Positions 6,119 through 12,505 of a stretch of 12,505 nucleotides of DNA are shown one piece after another; within the stretch, counting starts at the first letter, position 1; each line of letters begins with the position of its first letter. The position numbers and the translations under genes were made by a program. Origin of the DNA: Thermoleophilia bacterium (GTDB taxonomy: Bacteria > Actinomycetota > Thermoleophilia > Gaiellales > Gaiellaceae). Location: positions 1 through 12,505 of the forward strand of contig JAICYG010000073.1 in assembly GCA_025934335.1 (NCBI GenBank). Direction: 5' to 3'. The notes beneath the pieces are model-generated. The model was not told the DNA's origin. It was given only the letters and a program-made list of their open reading frames with translations, and did not search any database.

Positions 6119-6325
6119 TCACGCCGCTTCCACGGCCGGACGGAGCTTCGCCCGGCGGGCGCGGATGGCACGCAGCCGCTGCGCGAGCCGGGCCCACGCC
6201 CACGGCTCGACCTCGACGTACCGGTGCGCCGACTGGCCACGTGTCGTGTCCAGGTACTCGAACCACGCGTCGGCCTCCTCCATCAGGAGCAGCTCGTGCG
6301 CTTCCTGGTGTCCAGTCAGTGCCAT
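6119..6325 (-). CDS. Small protein of unknown function (68 aa)
   Basis: I do not recognise this family. The protein begins MALTGHQEAHELLLMEEADAW and is then rich in Trp, Glu and Arg (WFEYLDTTRGQ, RYVEVEPWAWARL). It ends in a basic helix (LAQRLRAIRARRAKLRP). It has no signal peptide, membrane segment or Cys/His metal motif; it looks like a soluble, mostly helical protein with an acidic front and a basic back. It is judged real because GAGGAGGTGA, close to a perfect Shine-Dalgarno, lies 7 nt before ATG 6325, in a same-strand gap between two clear genes. It follows the DUF697 gene by 58 nt and precedes rng by 107 nt. It may be co-transcribed with the elongasome genes or with rng. A role cannot be assigned. 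Confidence 0.7.
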   Translation of the reverse strand: MALTGHQEAHELLLMEEADAWFEYLDTTRGQSAHRYVEVEPWAWARLAQRLRAIRARRAKLRPAVEAA

Positions 6326-6332
6326 TCGGGCG

Positions 6333-6342
6333 TCACCTCCTC
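6333..6342 (-). promoter_or_regulatory. Very strong ribosome binding site of the 68-aa gene
   Basis: GAGGAGGTGA on the minus strand, 7 nt before ATG 6325, is the best match to the 16S rRNA 3' end in this window. It is the main reason for calling the small gene real and suggests high translation. Confidence 0.7.
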
Positions 6343-6383
6343 GTCGATCAGGTGAGCGTAGGACCTGGACCGGACGGAGTTGT

Positions 6384-7157
6384 CTAGGAGGTGTCTGACA
6401 CTGCCCGCGCCTGAAAGTACCGGACCGCGGCCTCGCCGACGGCGCGGGTGCCGCCGTACGCGATCGCGCCCTTCACCGCCCAGCCGGCGACGGGGACGAA
6501 GTCGAGCAGCTCGCGGGCGACGGTGCGGAAGCCGAAGCCCGCGCCGACGACACCGAGCAACTCGAGCGCGCGGCGGTTGTCGACCTCCTCGCCGTAGGCG
6601 AGCGCGATCCGCAACACAAGGCGGATCTGGTTCAGCGTCAGGAGCGGCATGTCGACCCCCGGGATGAAGACCGCGGTCCCGATCAGCCCGTTCCGCTTCG
6701 CGAAGGAGGCGATCAGGTGGTCGCACACGGCGGGCCGCAGCACGGGCAGGCGCGCCGCGAGCGACGTGCCGTCCTCACCCAGCCGCTGCGCGACGGCCTC
6801 GCCGATCGCGGCGACCGGGAAGCCCTGTCCGGGGGGCACGCGCACGATGTCCGTCGCGAGCACGTACGGCACGTCGTCCGCGTCCGTCACCGCAACGATC
6901 GGCACACCGGCCCGGTCCGCGCGACGCAGCTCCGCCTGGTCGGGCTCCCCGACCCACACGACGACGGCGACGTTTTCGAGCGCCTGCTCGACGACGGCGG
7001 GCGCCTCGCCTCCCGCGCGCAGCTCACGGGCGAGCAGCGGCACGAGCTCGCGCGCGCCGGCCACCGACAGTGGCCGCGGGTCACCGCTCCCGCGCCGCAG
7101 CTCGCGCACGACCGAGAGCACCGAGAGCGGCCCCAGCCCGCCGACCTTCGCCTTCAC
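6384..7157 (-). CDS. DUF697-domain protein, coupled to rodA
   Basis: This is a 257-aa protein. Residues about 145-250 match the DUF697 family: SFAKRNGLIGTAVFIPGVDMPLLTLNQIRLVLRIALAYG, then LGVVGAGFGFRTVAREL, then VPVAGWAVKGAIAYGGTRAVGEAAVRYF. These are hydrophobic helices typical of membrane-associated domains often fused to small GTPases. The front part (about 60-140: NVAVVVWVGEPD, GVPIVAVTDADD, then a helix) resembles the later strands of a GTPase-like fold, but no P-loop, DxxG or NKxD is present. It probably does not bind GTP. Start GTG 7157 overlaps the rodA stop as GTGA and has GGAGG 5 nt upstream. Position and coupling suggest a job at the membrane with the rod complex, such as assembly or regulation. 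That is inference. Confidence 0.85.
   Translation of the reverse strand: MKAKVGGLGPLSVLSVVRELRRGSGDPRPLSVAGARELVPLLARELRAGGEAPAVVEQALENVAVVVWVGEPDQAELRRADRAGVPIVAVTDADDVPYVLATDIVRVPPGQGFPVAAIGEAVAQRLGEDGTSLAARLPVLRPAVCDHLIASFAKRNGLIGTAVFIPGVDMPLLTLNQIRLVLRIALAYGEEVDNRRALELLGVVGAGFGFRTVARELLDFVPVAGWAVKGAIAYGGTRAVGEAAVRYFQARAVSDTS
6391..6401. repeat. Palindrome GTGTC-T-GACAC at the end of the DUF697 gene
   Basis: This is a perfect 11-nt inverted repeat with one central base, 4 nt inside the DUF697 stop codon. It encodes most of the last residues (VSDTS). The 9-mer GTCTGACAC occurs again at 3705-3713 in rng, within another inverted repeat (TGTCAG, 6 nt, CTGACA at 3695-3712). It is too short for a terminator and could be a protein-binding site or a dispersed short repeat. 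Confidence 0.35.
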
Positions 7158-8338
7158 GCGCGCCTCCGCCCCACGCGGCGCATGTGGATCGCCTGCAGGA
7201 TCCCGATCGCGAGGAAGTTGGTGATCAGCGACGAGCCGCCGACCGACACGAACGGTAAGGGGATGCCGGTGATCGGCGCGGCGCCCATCGCCATCGCGCT
7301 GTTCACGAAGACCTGGAACATGAACATGAACGCGATCCCGCCGGCGACGATCGCGGAGTAGAGGTCCCGGGCACCCGCGACGATCTTCAGCGCTCGCCAC
7401 GCGATCAGCAAGTAGAGGAGCAGCAGGATCGACGCGCCCGTGAAGCCGCGCTCCTCGGCGAGCGACGCGAACGCGAAGTCCGTCGAGTGCTCGGGTAGGT
7501 AGTCGAGCCCGGTCTGCGTCGCACCGGTGACGCCGCGACCCCGCAGGCCGCCGGCGCCGACGGCGATGATCGACTGCCGCACGTTGTAGGTCGCGCCGCG
7601 CGGGTCGTTGTCTGGATGCGTGAAGCCGGTGAGGCGCTGCGTCTGGTACGGCTTCAGCACGTTGACGCCGGCCGCCGGCAGGAACCAGAGCACTGCGAGG
7701 GCCACGACAACGGCGACGACGGTCAGCGCAGCCAGGTGCGACCACCGCACACCGGCGACGAAGAGAACGGCGGCGAGCGCGGCCATGTAGACGAGCGCCG
7801 AGCCGAAGTCGGGCTGCACGAAGACGAGCAGGATGGGGAAGAGCGCGAACGCGATCGTCTTCAGCGGCGTCGCGAGCGAGCCGATGCTCGTGCGGCGCTC
7901 TGCGAGCAAGCCCGCCAGCGCGAGCACGAACAGCACCTTGCCGAACTCCGAGGGCTGGAACGTGAAGACGCCGACGTCGATCCAGCGCTTCGAGCCGCGC
8001 GTCGCGGCGCCCGCCACGAGCACGAGCAGCATGATCCCGAGCGTTCCGAAGTAGATCGGCCGCCACAGGCGCCGGTACGTGTCGGGATCGACCGCGAGCG
8101 CTCCGAGGAAGAGCAGCGCACCCGCGACGGCGTACAGCGCCTGCCGCGAGAGCGAGGAGCCGCCGGCGTCGCGCATGGTGATGCCGTCGATCGCCCACAG
8201 CCCGTATGCGACGACCCCGACGAGCGCGGCGAGCAGCAGCCAGTCGAGCCGCCGCAGCGACGCGACGGCGCCCGCGTGCTCCACCACCCGGCGCGGACGC
8301 AGCCCGCGCGCCCTCGTATCGACGGCCTCGATGCTCAA
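7154..8338 (-). CDS. rodA: SEDS-family peptidoglycan glycosyltransferase RodA
   Basis: This 394-aa polytopic membrane protein polymerises lipid II into glycan strands for lateral wall growth, paired with the transpeptidase PBP2. About ten hydrophobic segments start at residue 31. Family landmarks are GSKRWIDVGVFTFQPSEFGK (115-134), QPDFGSALVY (175-184), YNVRQSIIAVGAGGLRGRG (251-269), and LPEHSTDFAFASLAEERGF (281-299), which carries the conserved catalytic Asp D287. The C-terminus has ITGIPLPFVSVGGSS (356-370). Start TTG 8338 overlaps the mrdA stop (TTGA), and AAGG lies 9 nt upstream. A GTG pair around residues 18-19 is a less likely start. The overlap with mrdA upstream and the DUF697 gene downstream indicates one polycistronic unit. 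Confidence 0.96.
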   Translation of the reverse strand: MSIEAVDTRARGLRPRRVVEHAGAVASLRRLDWLLLAALVGVVAYGLWAIDGITMRDAGGSSLSRQALYAVAGALLFLGALAVDPDTYRRLWRPIYFGTLGIMLLVLVAGAATRGSKRWIDVGVFTFQPSEFGKVLFVLALAGLLAERRTSIGSLATPLKTIAFALFPILLVFVQPDFGSALVYMAALAAVLFVAGVRWSHLAALTVVAVVVALAVLWFLPAAGVNVLKPYQTQRLTGFTHPDNDPRGATYNVRQSIIAVGAGGLRGRGVTGATQTGLDYLPEHSTDFAFASLAEERGFTGASILLLLYLLIAWRALKIVAGARDLYSAIVAGGIAFMFMFQVFVNSAMAMGAAPITGIPLPFVSVGGSSLITNFLAIGILQAIHMRRVGRRRA

Positions 8339-10347
8339 TCCGACGCCTTCTGGACCACGTTCGCCTGCTTGCCGAAGTACTGCTCGAACACCTGCAGCGC
8401 GGCCGGAGCCGCCGCCGAGCCGCCGTGGCCGCCGTTCTCGATCACCGCGCAGACGACGATCTTCGGCGCGTCGAACGGGCCGTAGCCGCACCACCACGAC
8501 TGGTTCAGCTTGATCGGGTTCGTGAGCCCGTGGACGTGCACGAACTTCTCGGCGGAGCCCGTCTTGCCGGCGATGTCGACCGGGAAGTTGCCGAAGACGC
8601 CCGATGACGTGCCGATCGGAGAGTGCGTCGCCTCCTCGAGCCCGAGCTGCACGTAGCGAAGCGCCGTCGGGTCGACGCCGACGGAGAGCGGCGGCTGCGC
8701 GCCGAAACGGCGCAGCACGCGCCGCGGCTGGTGCGGCGCGCCGGGCTGCTCGACGTCGGCCGCGAGGTGCGGCGTCACGAGCTTGCCGCCGTTTGCGACC
8801 AGGGCGTAGAAGCGCGCCATCTGGAGCGGGGTCACGAGCAGGTCTCCCTGGCCGATCGCGAGCTGGATCGAGTAGCCGGGCTTCCAGATGCGGTCGACGT
8901 AGCCCTTGCAGGGTGGGCCGCCGAACGTCTTGCACCGCCACTCCGGCGTCGGCATCACGCCCGCGATCTCGCCGCCGATGTCGAGGCCCGTCGTCTCGCC
9001 GAAGCCGAAGCGGTTCGCCCACGCCTGAAGCGGGTGCCCCCGGTTCGGCGGCAGCCGGTAGAAGTCGTCGCCGAGCTGGTAGAAGAACGTGTCGCACGAC
9101 ATCGCGAGCGCCGCGCGCAGGTCGATCCACTGGTCGATGTCCGGCGTCCAGTTGTTGAACGGCTGCCCGTACGCGGTGTAGGTCGGCGAGCAGAGAAGCT
9201 GCGTGAACGGCGTCAGCAGGTGCTCCTGCATCGCCGCGAGCGCGGTCACCGGCTTGAACGTCGAGCCGGGCGGGTAGCCGACCTGCGTCGCGCGGTTCAG
9301 CGCCGGGTGGTTGTCCTTCTCGGCCACCCTGGGATTGAGAAGCGGGGCGAGCTTCTGCGGGTCCTTCCGGCCGACCCACACGGACGGCTTGTACGTCGGG
9401 TTCGACGCCATCGCGAGCACCGCCCCGTCGTTCGGGTCGAGCGCGACGATCGCGCCGCCGTCTGCGTACCCGCCCTCGAGGGGGTTCGAGTGCGCGAGGT
9501 TGATCCCGTATGTGAGCGCGCGCTCCGCGGCGCGCTGGAGCTTGATGTTGATCGTCAGCCGCAGCGCGTCGCCCGGCGTCCACGGCACCTGGGTCGTCGC
9601 CGCGGTCGTCTTCGGGCGGCCGCGCGAGTCGACCGTCAGCTGCGCCTTGCCGTCCTTCCCGCGCAGGTACGCGTCGTACGTGCGCTCGATGCCGGACTGC
9701 CCGATCGAGTCGCTCGCCTCGTAGCCCTTCTTCTTCAGCCGCTTGTAGTCCTCGGGCGAGATCTGGCCCACGTAGCCGAGCACCTGCGCGGCGAGCGACT
9801 GGTACGGGTACTGGCGCAGGAAGCTCTCTGCCAGGCGGACGCCGGGGAACGCGTCCTGGTGCTCGAGCAGGTAGTAGATCTGCTGGCGCTTGATGCCGCG
9901 CTGCACGACGACGGGCGTCACCGGGTCGTCGCCGTGCTTGGCGAGGTCGGCGACGATCTCCTTCACCGGCACGCCGGTGACGTACGCGAGCTTCCGGAGC
10001 TCGGCCCGCTGCGCCGGCCACGTCTTCGGCAAGTCGCTCGGCCACAGCTCCACGCGCGTCCCCGGCACGTTCCGGACGAGCACGCGGCCGTCCGCGTCGA
10101 GGATCGGCCCGCGCGGCGCCTCGAGCCGGAGCGTCCGGACGCGGTTGTCGTTCGCCTGTGCGAGGTAGCGCTGCCCCGAGAGGATCTGCAGCGCCCAGAG
10201 GCGCAGGAACAGCACCGCGAAGAGCGCGAGTGCCAGGAAGCCGAGCACGGCGACGCGCAGCGCGAGCTGCGGCGTCAGCCGATAGGGCTCGGCGACGCGC
10301 GGGTCGCCCGGCAGGAAGCGCCCGCTCCGCCGCGCCGTCTCAGCCAA
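8335..10347 (-). CDS. mrdA: Penicillin-binding protein 2 (elongasome transpeptidase)
   Basis: This 670-aa class B PBP cross-links peptidoglycan made by RodA. One membrane anchor lies at about 29-54 (LALRVAVLGFLALALFAVLF). The pedestal follows, with RLEAPRGPILDADGRVL (74-90) and GQSGIERTYDAYLRG (216-230). The transpeptidase domain starts near 295. Active-site motifs are S362-T-F-K365 (nucleophile Ser), S417-C-D419 (PBP2 commonly has SxD here, not SxN) and K595-T-G597. C472 and C480 flank a loop (WRCKTFGGPPCKGY) on the outer face and may form a disulfide. TTG 10347 is the start, with GAGGTG 7 nt upstream; it overlaps the mreD stop by 8 nt. Length is normal for PBP2. Confidence 0.97.
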   Translation of the reverse strand: MAETARRSGRFLPGDPRVAEPYRLTPQLALRVAVLGFLALALFAVLFLRLWALQILSGQRYLAQANDNRVRTLRLEAPRGPILDADGRVLVRNVPGTRVELWPSDLPKTWPAQRAELRKLAYVTGVPVKEIVADLAKHGDDPVTPVVVQRGIKRQQIYYLLEHQDAFPGVRLAESFLRQYPYQSLAAQVLGYVGQISPEDYKRLKKKGYEASDSIGQSGIERTYDAYLRGKDGKAQLTVDSRGRPKTTAATTQVPWTPGDALRLTINIKLQRAAERALTYGINLAHSNPLEGGYADGGAIVALDPNDGAVLAMASNPTYKPSVWVGRKDPQKLAPLLNPRVAEKDNHPALNRATQVGYPPGSTFKPVTALAAMQEHLLTPFTQLLCSPTYTAYGQPFNNWTPDIDQWIDLRAALAMSCDTFFYQLGDDFYRLPPNRGHPLQAWANRFGFGETTGLDIGGEIAGVMPTPEWRCKTFGGPPCKGYVDRIWKPGYSIQLAIGQGDLLVTPLQMARFYALVANGGKLVTPHLAADVEQPGAPHQPRRVLRRFGAQPPLSVGVDPTALRYVQLGLEEATHSPIGTSSGVFGNFPVDIAGKTGSAEKFVHVHGLTNPIKLNQSWWCGYGPFDAPKIVVCAVIENGGHGGSAAAPAALQVFEQYFGKQANVVQKASD

Positions 10348-10852
10348 GGAGCCGCACCTCGCGGACGCGGTCGCCGAGCTCGAGCGGCGGGAAGAGCCGC
10401 CGGATCACGGCGTAGACCGGCAGGGTCAGGACGAGATTGAGGAGCAGCGCGCCCGGCAGGCCGTGCATCGCGAGCGCTGCCGGCGCGGGCTCGCCGAGCA
10501 TGAACTGGAGCAGCAGCTCGCCGACCACGTAGAGCACGGTCACGACCGCGACGGAGACGTACGGTGCGTGGAAGCGGTCGCGGGCGGTCGTCTCCCCGTA
10601 GCGCCCGATCCAGAACCCCGCGACCGTGAGCAGGAGCGACGTGACGCCGAGCGTGCCCAGCGTCGCCGTGTCGAGCATGAGCCCGGTCAGGAAGCCCGCG
10701 ACGGCGCCGAAGACCGACCCGCGCAGAAGCGCGACCGCGAGCAGCGCGACGAGCACGACGCTCCCGGTGCGGAACGGCTGGTACTCCGTCAGCACCGACA
10801 GCTGCAGGATCGCCGCGACGAACAGGATGACGGCCGCCTTCAGCGCGTCCAT
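10340..10852 (-). CDS. mreD: Rod shape-determining membrane protein MreD
   Basis: This 170-aa integral membrane protein of the elongasome links MreC to the PBP2-RodA pair. It is made almost entirely of hydrophobic helices (about 5-6): AAVILFVAAILQLSVL, VVLVALLAVALLRG, VTSLLLTVAGFWIG, VSVAVVTVLYVVGELLLQF, and a last one containing LLLNLVLTLPVYAVIRRLF. The landmark GAVAGFLTGLMLDTATLGTLG (about 49-69) fits the family's conserved G-x-x-x-G-x-x-x-D region. ATG 10852 overlaps the mreC stop (TGATG). Size, topology and place between mreC and mrdA make the call firm although MreD sequences vary widely. Confidence 0.93.
   Translation of the reverse strand: MDALKAAVILFVAAILQLSVLTEYQPFRTGSVVLVALLAVALLRGSVFGAVAGFLTGLMLDTATLGTLGVTSLLLTVAGFWIGRYGETTARDRFHAPYVSVAVVTVLYVVGELLLQFMLGEPAPAALAMHGLPGALLLNLVLTLPVYAVIRRLFPPLELGDRVREVRLLG
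10355..10360 (-). promoter_or_regulatory. Ribosome binding site deciding the TTG start of mrdA
   Basis: GAGGTG on the minus strand lies 7 nt before TTG 10347, inside the end of mreD. It supports the TTG start and the 8-nt overlap between mreD and mrdA. Confidence 0.55.
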
Positions 10853-11802
10853 CAGGGCTGCTTCGGTGGGACGAGCACGACGACGGAGCGGAGCGACGAG
10901 AAGTCGACTAGCGGCTTGACCTGGATGTTCTGGAACAGGCTCGCGTCGCTGAGCGACTGCGAGGAGACCGTGCCGATCGGGATCCCGCGCGGGAACTTCG
11001 ACCTGAGCGGCCCCTCGCCCAGTGTGCCGGCGGTGATGATCGTGTCGTCGCGGCGAACGACCGCCTGCTTTGGCACGCGGTCGAGGATCAGCACGTCGCT
11101 CGAGCCGCTGCCGCGGCGGATCGCGCCGACGACGCCGGTGTTCGTCAGGTCGGTCGCGGTGACGGCGCTCTCCGCGTCGGTCAGGAGCGTCACGCGTGCG
11201 ACGTTCGAGACGGCGCGGTCGACGGTGCCGACGAGCGCGCCGACGCCGTCGCTGCCGCCGGTCGGCTCGACGACGACGCTGCCGACGACGATGCCCTGTG
11301 AGGTGCCCGCCGAGATCGTCACGCTCTGGTCGATCGCGTTCTGCGGGTTCGCCAGCACGGCGGCGTTGACGGGGGTGAACTCGGCGACGGACGGCGGCCC
11401 GTGGTAGTCGAGCGCCTTCCGGAGTTGGACGTTCTCCTGGATCGCGCCCTCGTCGAGGATCAGCTGGCTCTGCAGCTCCGCGACCTGCGCGCGCAGCTTC
11501 CTGTTCTCGCTCTTCGCGTCGGCGAGCCCGCGGAACCAGCCGATCGTGTCCGCGAACGGGCGGGTGACGCGGTCGGCCGCGATCTCGAACGGCCGCAGCA
11601 CGGTGGCACCCGTCCCCTGCAGCCCGTCGAGCGCGCTCGAGCGGAACGACACGGTGATCAGGACGAGCGAGGCCAGCACGAGAAGCCCCACGACGATCCG
11701 GCGCTTGACGGCGCTGGAGCGGCTCGAGGGGTACCCGGAAGGGGCGGCGCGCTGGACGGACGAGCCCAGGACCGCAAGGCGGACGGTCCGGTTGCGTGGC
11801 AC
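10852..11802 (-). CDS. mreC: Rod shape-determining protein MreC
   Basis: This 316-aa protein is an extracytoplasmic scaffold that activates PBP2. A basic N-terminal tail (1-34) precedes one membrane helix (about 36-52, VVGLLVLASLVLITVSF). A coiled coil follows at about 91-131 (RGLADAKSENRKLRAQVAEL and onward). Two beta domains occupy 140-310, with NPQNAIDQSVTISAGTSQGI (152-171), VGTVDRAVSNVARVTLLTDA and FPRGIPIGTVSS (270-281). GTG 11802 is the only usual start codon before the membrane helix. No Shine-Dalgarno is seen. A TAGGCT box (minus strand, 11812-11817) lies 9 nt before it, so a leaderless transcript is possible. The gene just upstream is a transporter and not mreB, which often precedes mreC. 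Confidence 0.95.
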   Translation of the reverse strand: MPRNRTVRLAVLGSSVQRAAPSGYPSSRSSAVKRRIVVGLLVLASLVLITVSFRSSALDGLQGTGATVLRPFEIAADRVTRPFADTIGWFRGLADAKSENRKLRAQVAELQSQLILDEGAIQENVQLRKALDYHGPPSVAEFTPVNAAVLANPQNAIDQSVTISAGTSQGIVVGSVVVEPTGGSDGVGALVGTVDRAVSNVARVTLLTDAESAVTATDLTNTGVVGAIRRGSGSSDVLILDRVPKQAVVRRDDTIITAGTLGEGPLRSKFPRGIPIGTVSSQSLSDASLFQNIQVKPLVDFSSLRSVVVLVPPKQP

Positions 11803-11811
11803 GTGCCGGAC

Positions 11812-11817
11812 AGCCTA
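11812..11817 (-). promoter_or_regulatory. Possible -10 box for leaderless mreC transcription
   Basis: TAGGCT fits the TANNNT pattern of actinobacterial -10 elements and ends 9 nt before GTG 11802. The start codon would be at or within a base or two of the 5' end. This would explain the missing Shine-Dalgarno. No -35 match is seen. The 35-bp gap to the transporter stop holds nothing else. Confidence 0.25.
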
Positions 11818-11837
11818 GCGCCTGGCGAACCCCGTCC

Positions 11838-12505
11838 TTAGAAGCCGGCGGGCGTCAGCTCGACATGACCCGCGTCGATCGCCTCGGCATCCTGCTTCCG
11901 GACGGTCGCTGCGAGCACGACCGCGGCGAGCGCGAGCATGCCGGCCCCGACGGCGAAGGCAACGTGGTAGCCGCTCGTCTGCGCGGACGCCTTCACGGCC
12001 ACCGAGGTGACACCGTGGTCGAGCAGACGGCTCGTGCGGGACGTCGCGAGCGTCGAGAGGATCGCGAGCCCGAGCGCGCCGCCGACCTGCTGTGAGGTAT
12101 TGAGGATCCCGGAGGCGAGCCCTGCGTCGCGGTCCTCCACGTTCGTCGTCGCGAGCAGCGTGCACGGCACGAAGGTCAGGCCCATCCCGACGGAGACGAC
12201 GGCGATCGTCGGCAGGATGTCGGTCACGTAGCTGCCGTGCACCGGGAGCCGTGCGAAGTACAGCAGCCCGAGCACGCCGAGCGTGATCCCCACGTAGGCG
12301 ACGACGCGTACGCCGAGCTTCCTGATCAGCGCCTGCGAGAGACCTGCGCCGACGATGATCCCGAGCGCGAACGGCACGAACGCGAGCCCCGCCGTCACGG
12401 GCTTGTAGCCGAGAATCTGCTGCAGGTACAGGGACGCGAAGTAGAACATCGCGAAGAGGCCCGACGCGACGAGCAGCATCGCGCCGTTCGAGCCGGTCAG
12501 CGAGC
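11838..12505 (-). CDS. MFS transporter, DHA2 (EmrB/QacA) type, C-terminal part
   Basis: This partial gene is open to the window edge, with 221 residues visible. Six hydrophobic segments form the C-terminal half of a drug:proton antiporter of the major facilitator superfamily. They run from FAMFYFASLYLQQILGY through ILPTIAVVSVGMGLTFVPCTLL and GLASGILNTSQQVGGALGLA to the last near VAFAVGAGMLALAAVVLAAT. The LYLQQILGY, LAFVPFALG and GILNTSQQVGGALG segments are typical of DHA2 (14-helix) exporters. Such proteins pump drugs, dyes or metabolites; the substrate cannot be told. An ATG at 12479 lies inside the protein and is not the real start, because the frame continues upstream as SLTGSNGA. The gene ends (TAA) 35 bp before mreC, so the two may share a transcript. 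Confidence 0.9.
   Translation of the reverse strand, partial: SLTGSNGAMLLVASGLFAMFYFASLYLQQILGYKPVTAGLAFVPFALGIIVGAGLSQALIRKLGVRVVAYVGITLGVLGLLYFARLPVHGSYVTDILPTIAVVSVGMGLTFVPCTLLATTNVEDRDAGLASGILNTSQQVGGALGLAILSTLATSRTSRLLDHGVTSVAVKASAQTSGYHVAFAVGAGMLALAAVVLAATVRKQDAEAIDAGHVELTPAGF

Noticed and set aside
4107..6398. Long open frame on the plus strand opposite RNase E/G (763 codons)
   Set aside because: It is the antisense shadow of a clear RNase E/G gene in high-GC DNA. Its product is Arg/Asp/Leu-rich low-complexity sequence with no recognisable domain.
7158..8198. Upstream extension of the DUF697 frame into rodA
   Set aside because: This stretch is rodA read in the wrong frame (Arg-rich). 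The GTG at 7157 with its GGAGG gives a proper start.
8339..10045. Minus-strand frame running in front of rodA as one very long ORF
   Set aside because: Its first part overlaps mrdA out of frame and encodes Arg/Ala-rich noise. Only the part after TTG 8338 has RodA sequence.
8623..10440. Long plus-strand frame opposite mrdA (605 codons)
   Set aside because: Antisense shadow of PBP2. The composition is skewed to Arg, Val, Leu, Asp and Glu, with no domain and no good start context.
1..12505. CRISPR arrays, defence systems, IS elements, prophage genes, riboswitches
   Set aside because: No spaced direct repeats, transposase, recombinase, cas or restriction genes, or known riboswitch folds were seen. 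Apart from the endonuclease remnant, the content is housekeeping genes and one exporter.

Overview
The window is about 70% GC, and every gene in it lies on the minus strand. Transcription therefore runs from high to low coordinates. The gene order matches the cell-wall and ribosome cluster of Actinomycetota: mreC-mreD-mrdA-rodA, then an RNase E/G gene, rplU-rpmA-obgE, nadD and rsfS. GC content, synteny and protein character suggest a deep-branching actinobacterium, perhaps Thermoleophilia (Gaiellales or Solirubrobacterales-like). That placement is inference from memory; no database was searched.

Layout in the direction of transcription. (1) 12505-11838: the C-terminal half of a DHA2-type MFS transporter, cut by the window edge. 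It sits where mreB is often found in this cluster. (2) 11802-6384: a tightly packed elongasome run of mreC, mreD, mrdA (PBP2), rodA and a DUF697-domain protein. Each gene overlaps the next by 1 to 8 nt, so translational coupling is likely. (3) 6325-6119: a 68-aa protein of unknown function with a very strong Shine-Dalgarno sequence. (4) 6011-3414: an 865-aa RNase E/G with long charged tails. (5) 3362-481: rplU, rpmA, obgE, nadD and rsfS, again overlapping or separated by only a few bases. This block covers the 50S proteins L21 and L27, a ribosome-assembly GTPase, NAD synthesis and ribosome silencing. (6) 421-22: a frameshifted remnant of a group I intron-type PD-(D/E)XK endonuclease, which runs into an intact tRNA-Ala(GGC).

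How it works together: MreC, MreD, PBP2 and RodA are the membrane part of the machine that builds lateral wall. RNase E/G, L21, L27, Obg and RsfS handle RNA processing and the assembly or dormancy of the large ribosomal subunit. NadD supplies NAD. No defence system, CRISPR array, prophage or complete mobile element is visible. I do not see a complete new system. The best leads are the DUF697 protein coupled to rodA, the 68-aa gene after it, the C-terminal extra domain on L21, the shortened C-terminal domain of Obg, and the endonuclease scar beside the tRNA.

Stretches without a gene are all short. The longest is 6012-6118 (107 bases); it holds the rng Shine-Dalgarno and one weak imperfect hairpin. 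The others are 3363-3413 (probable promoter), 422-480 (hairpin), 6326-6383 and 11803-11837.
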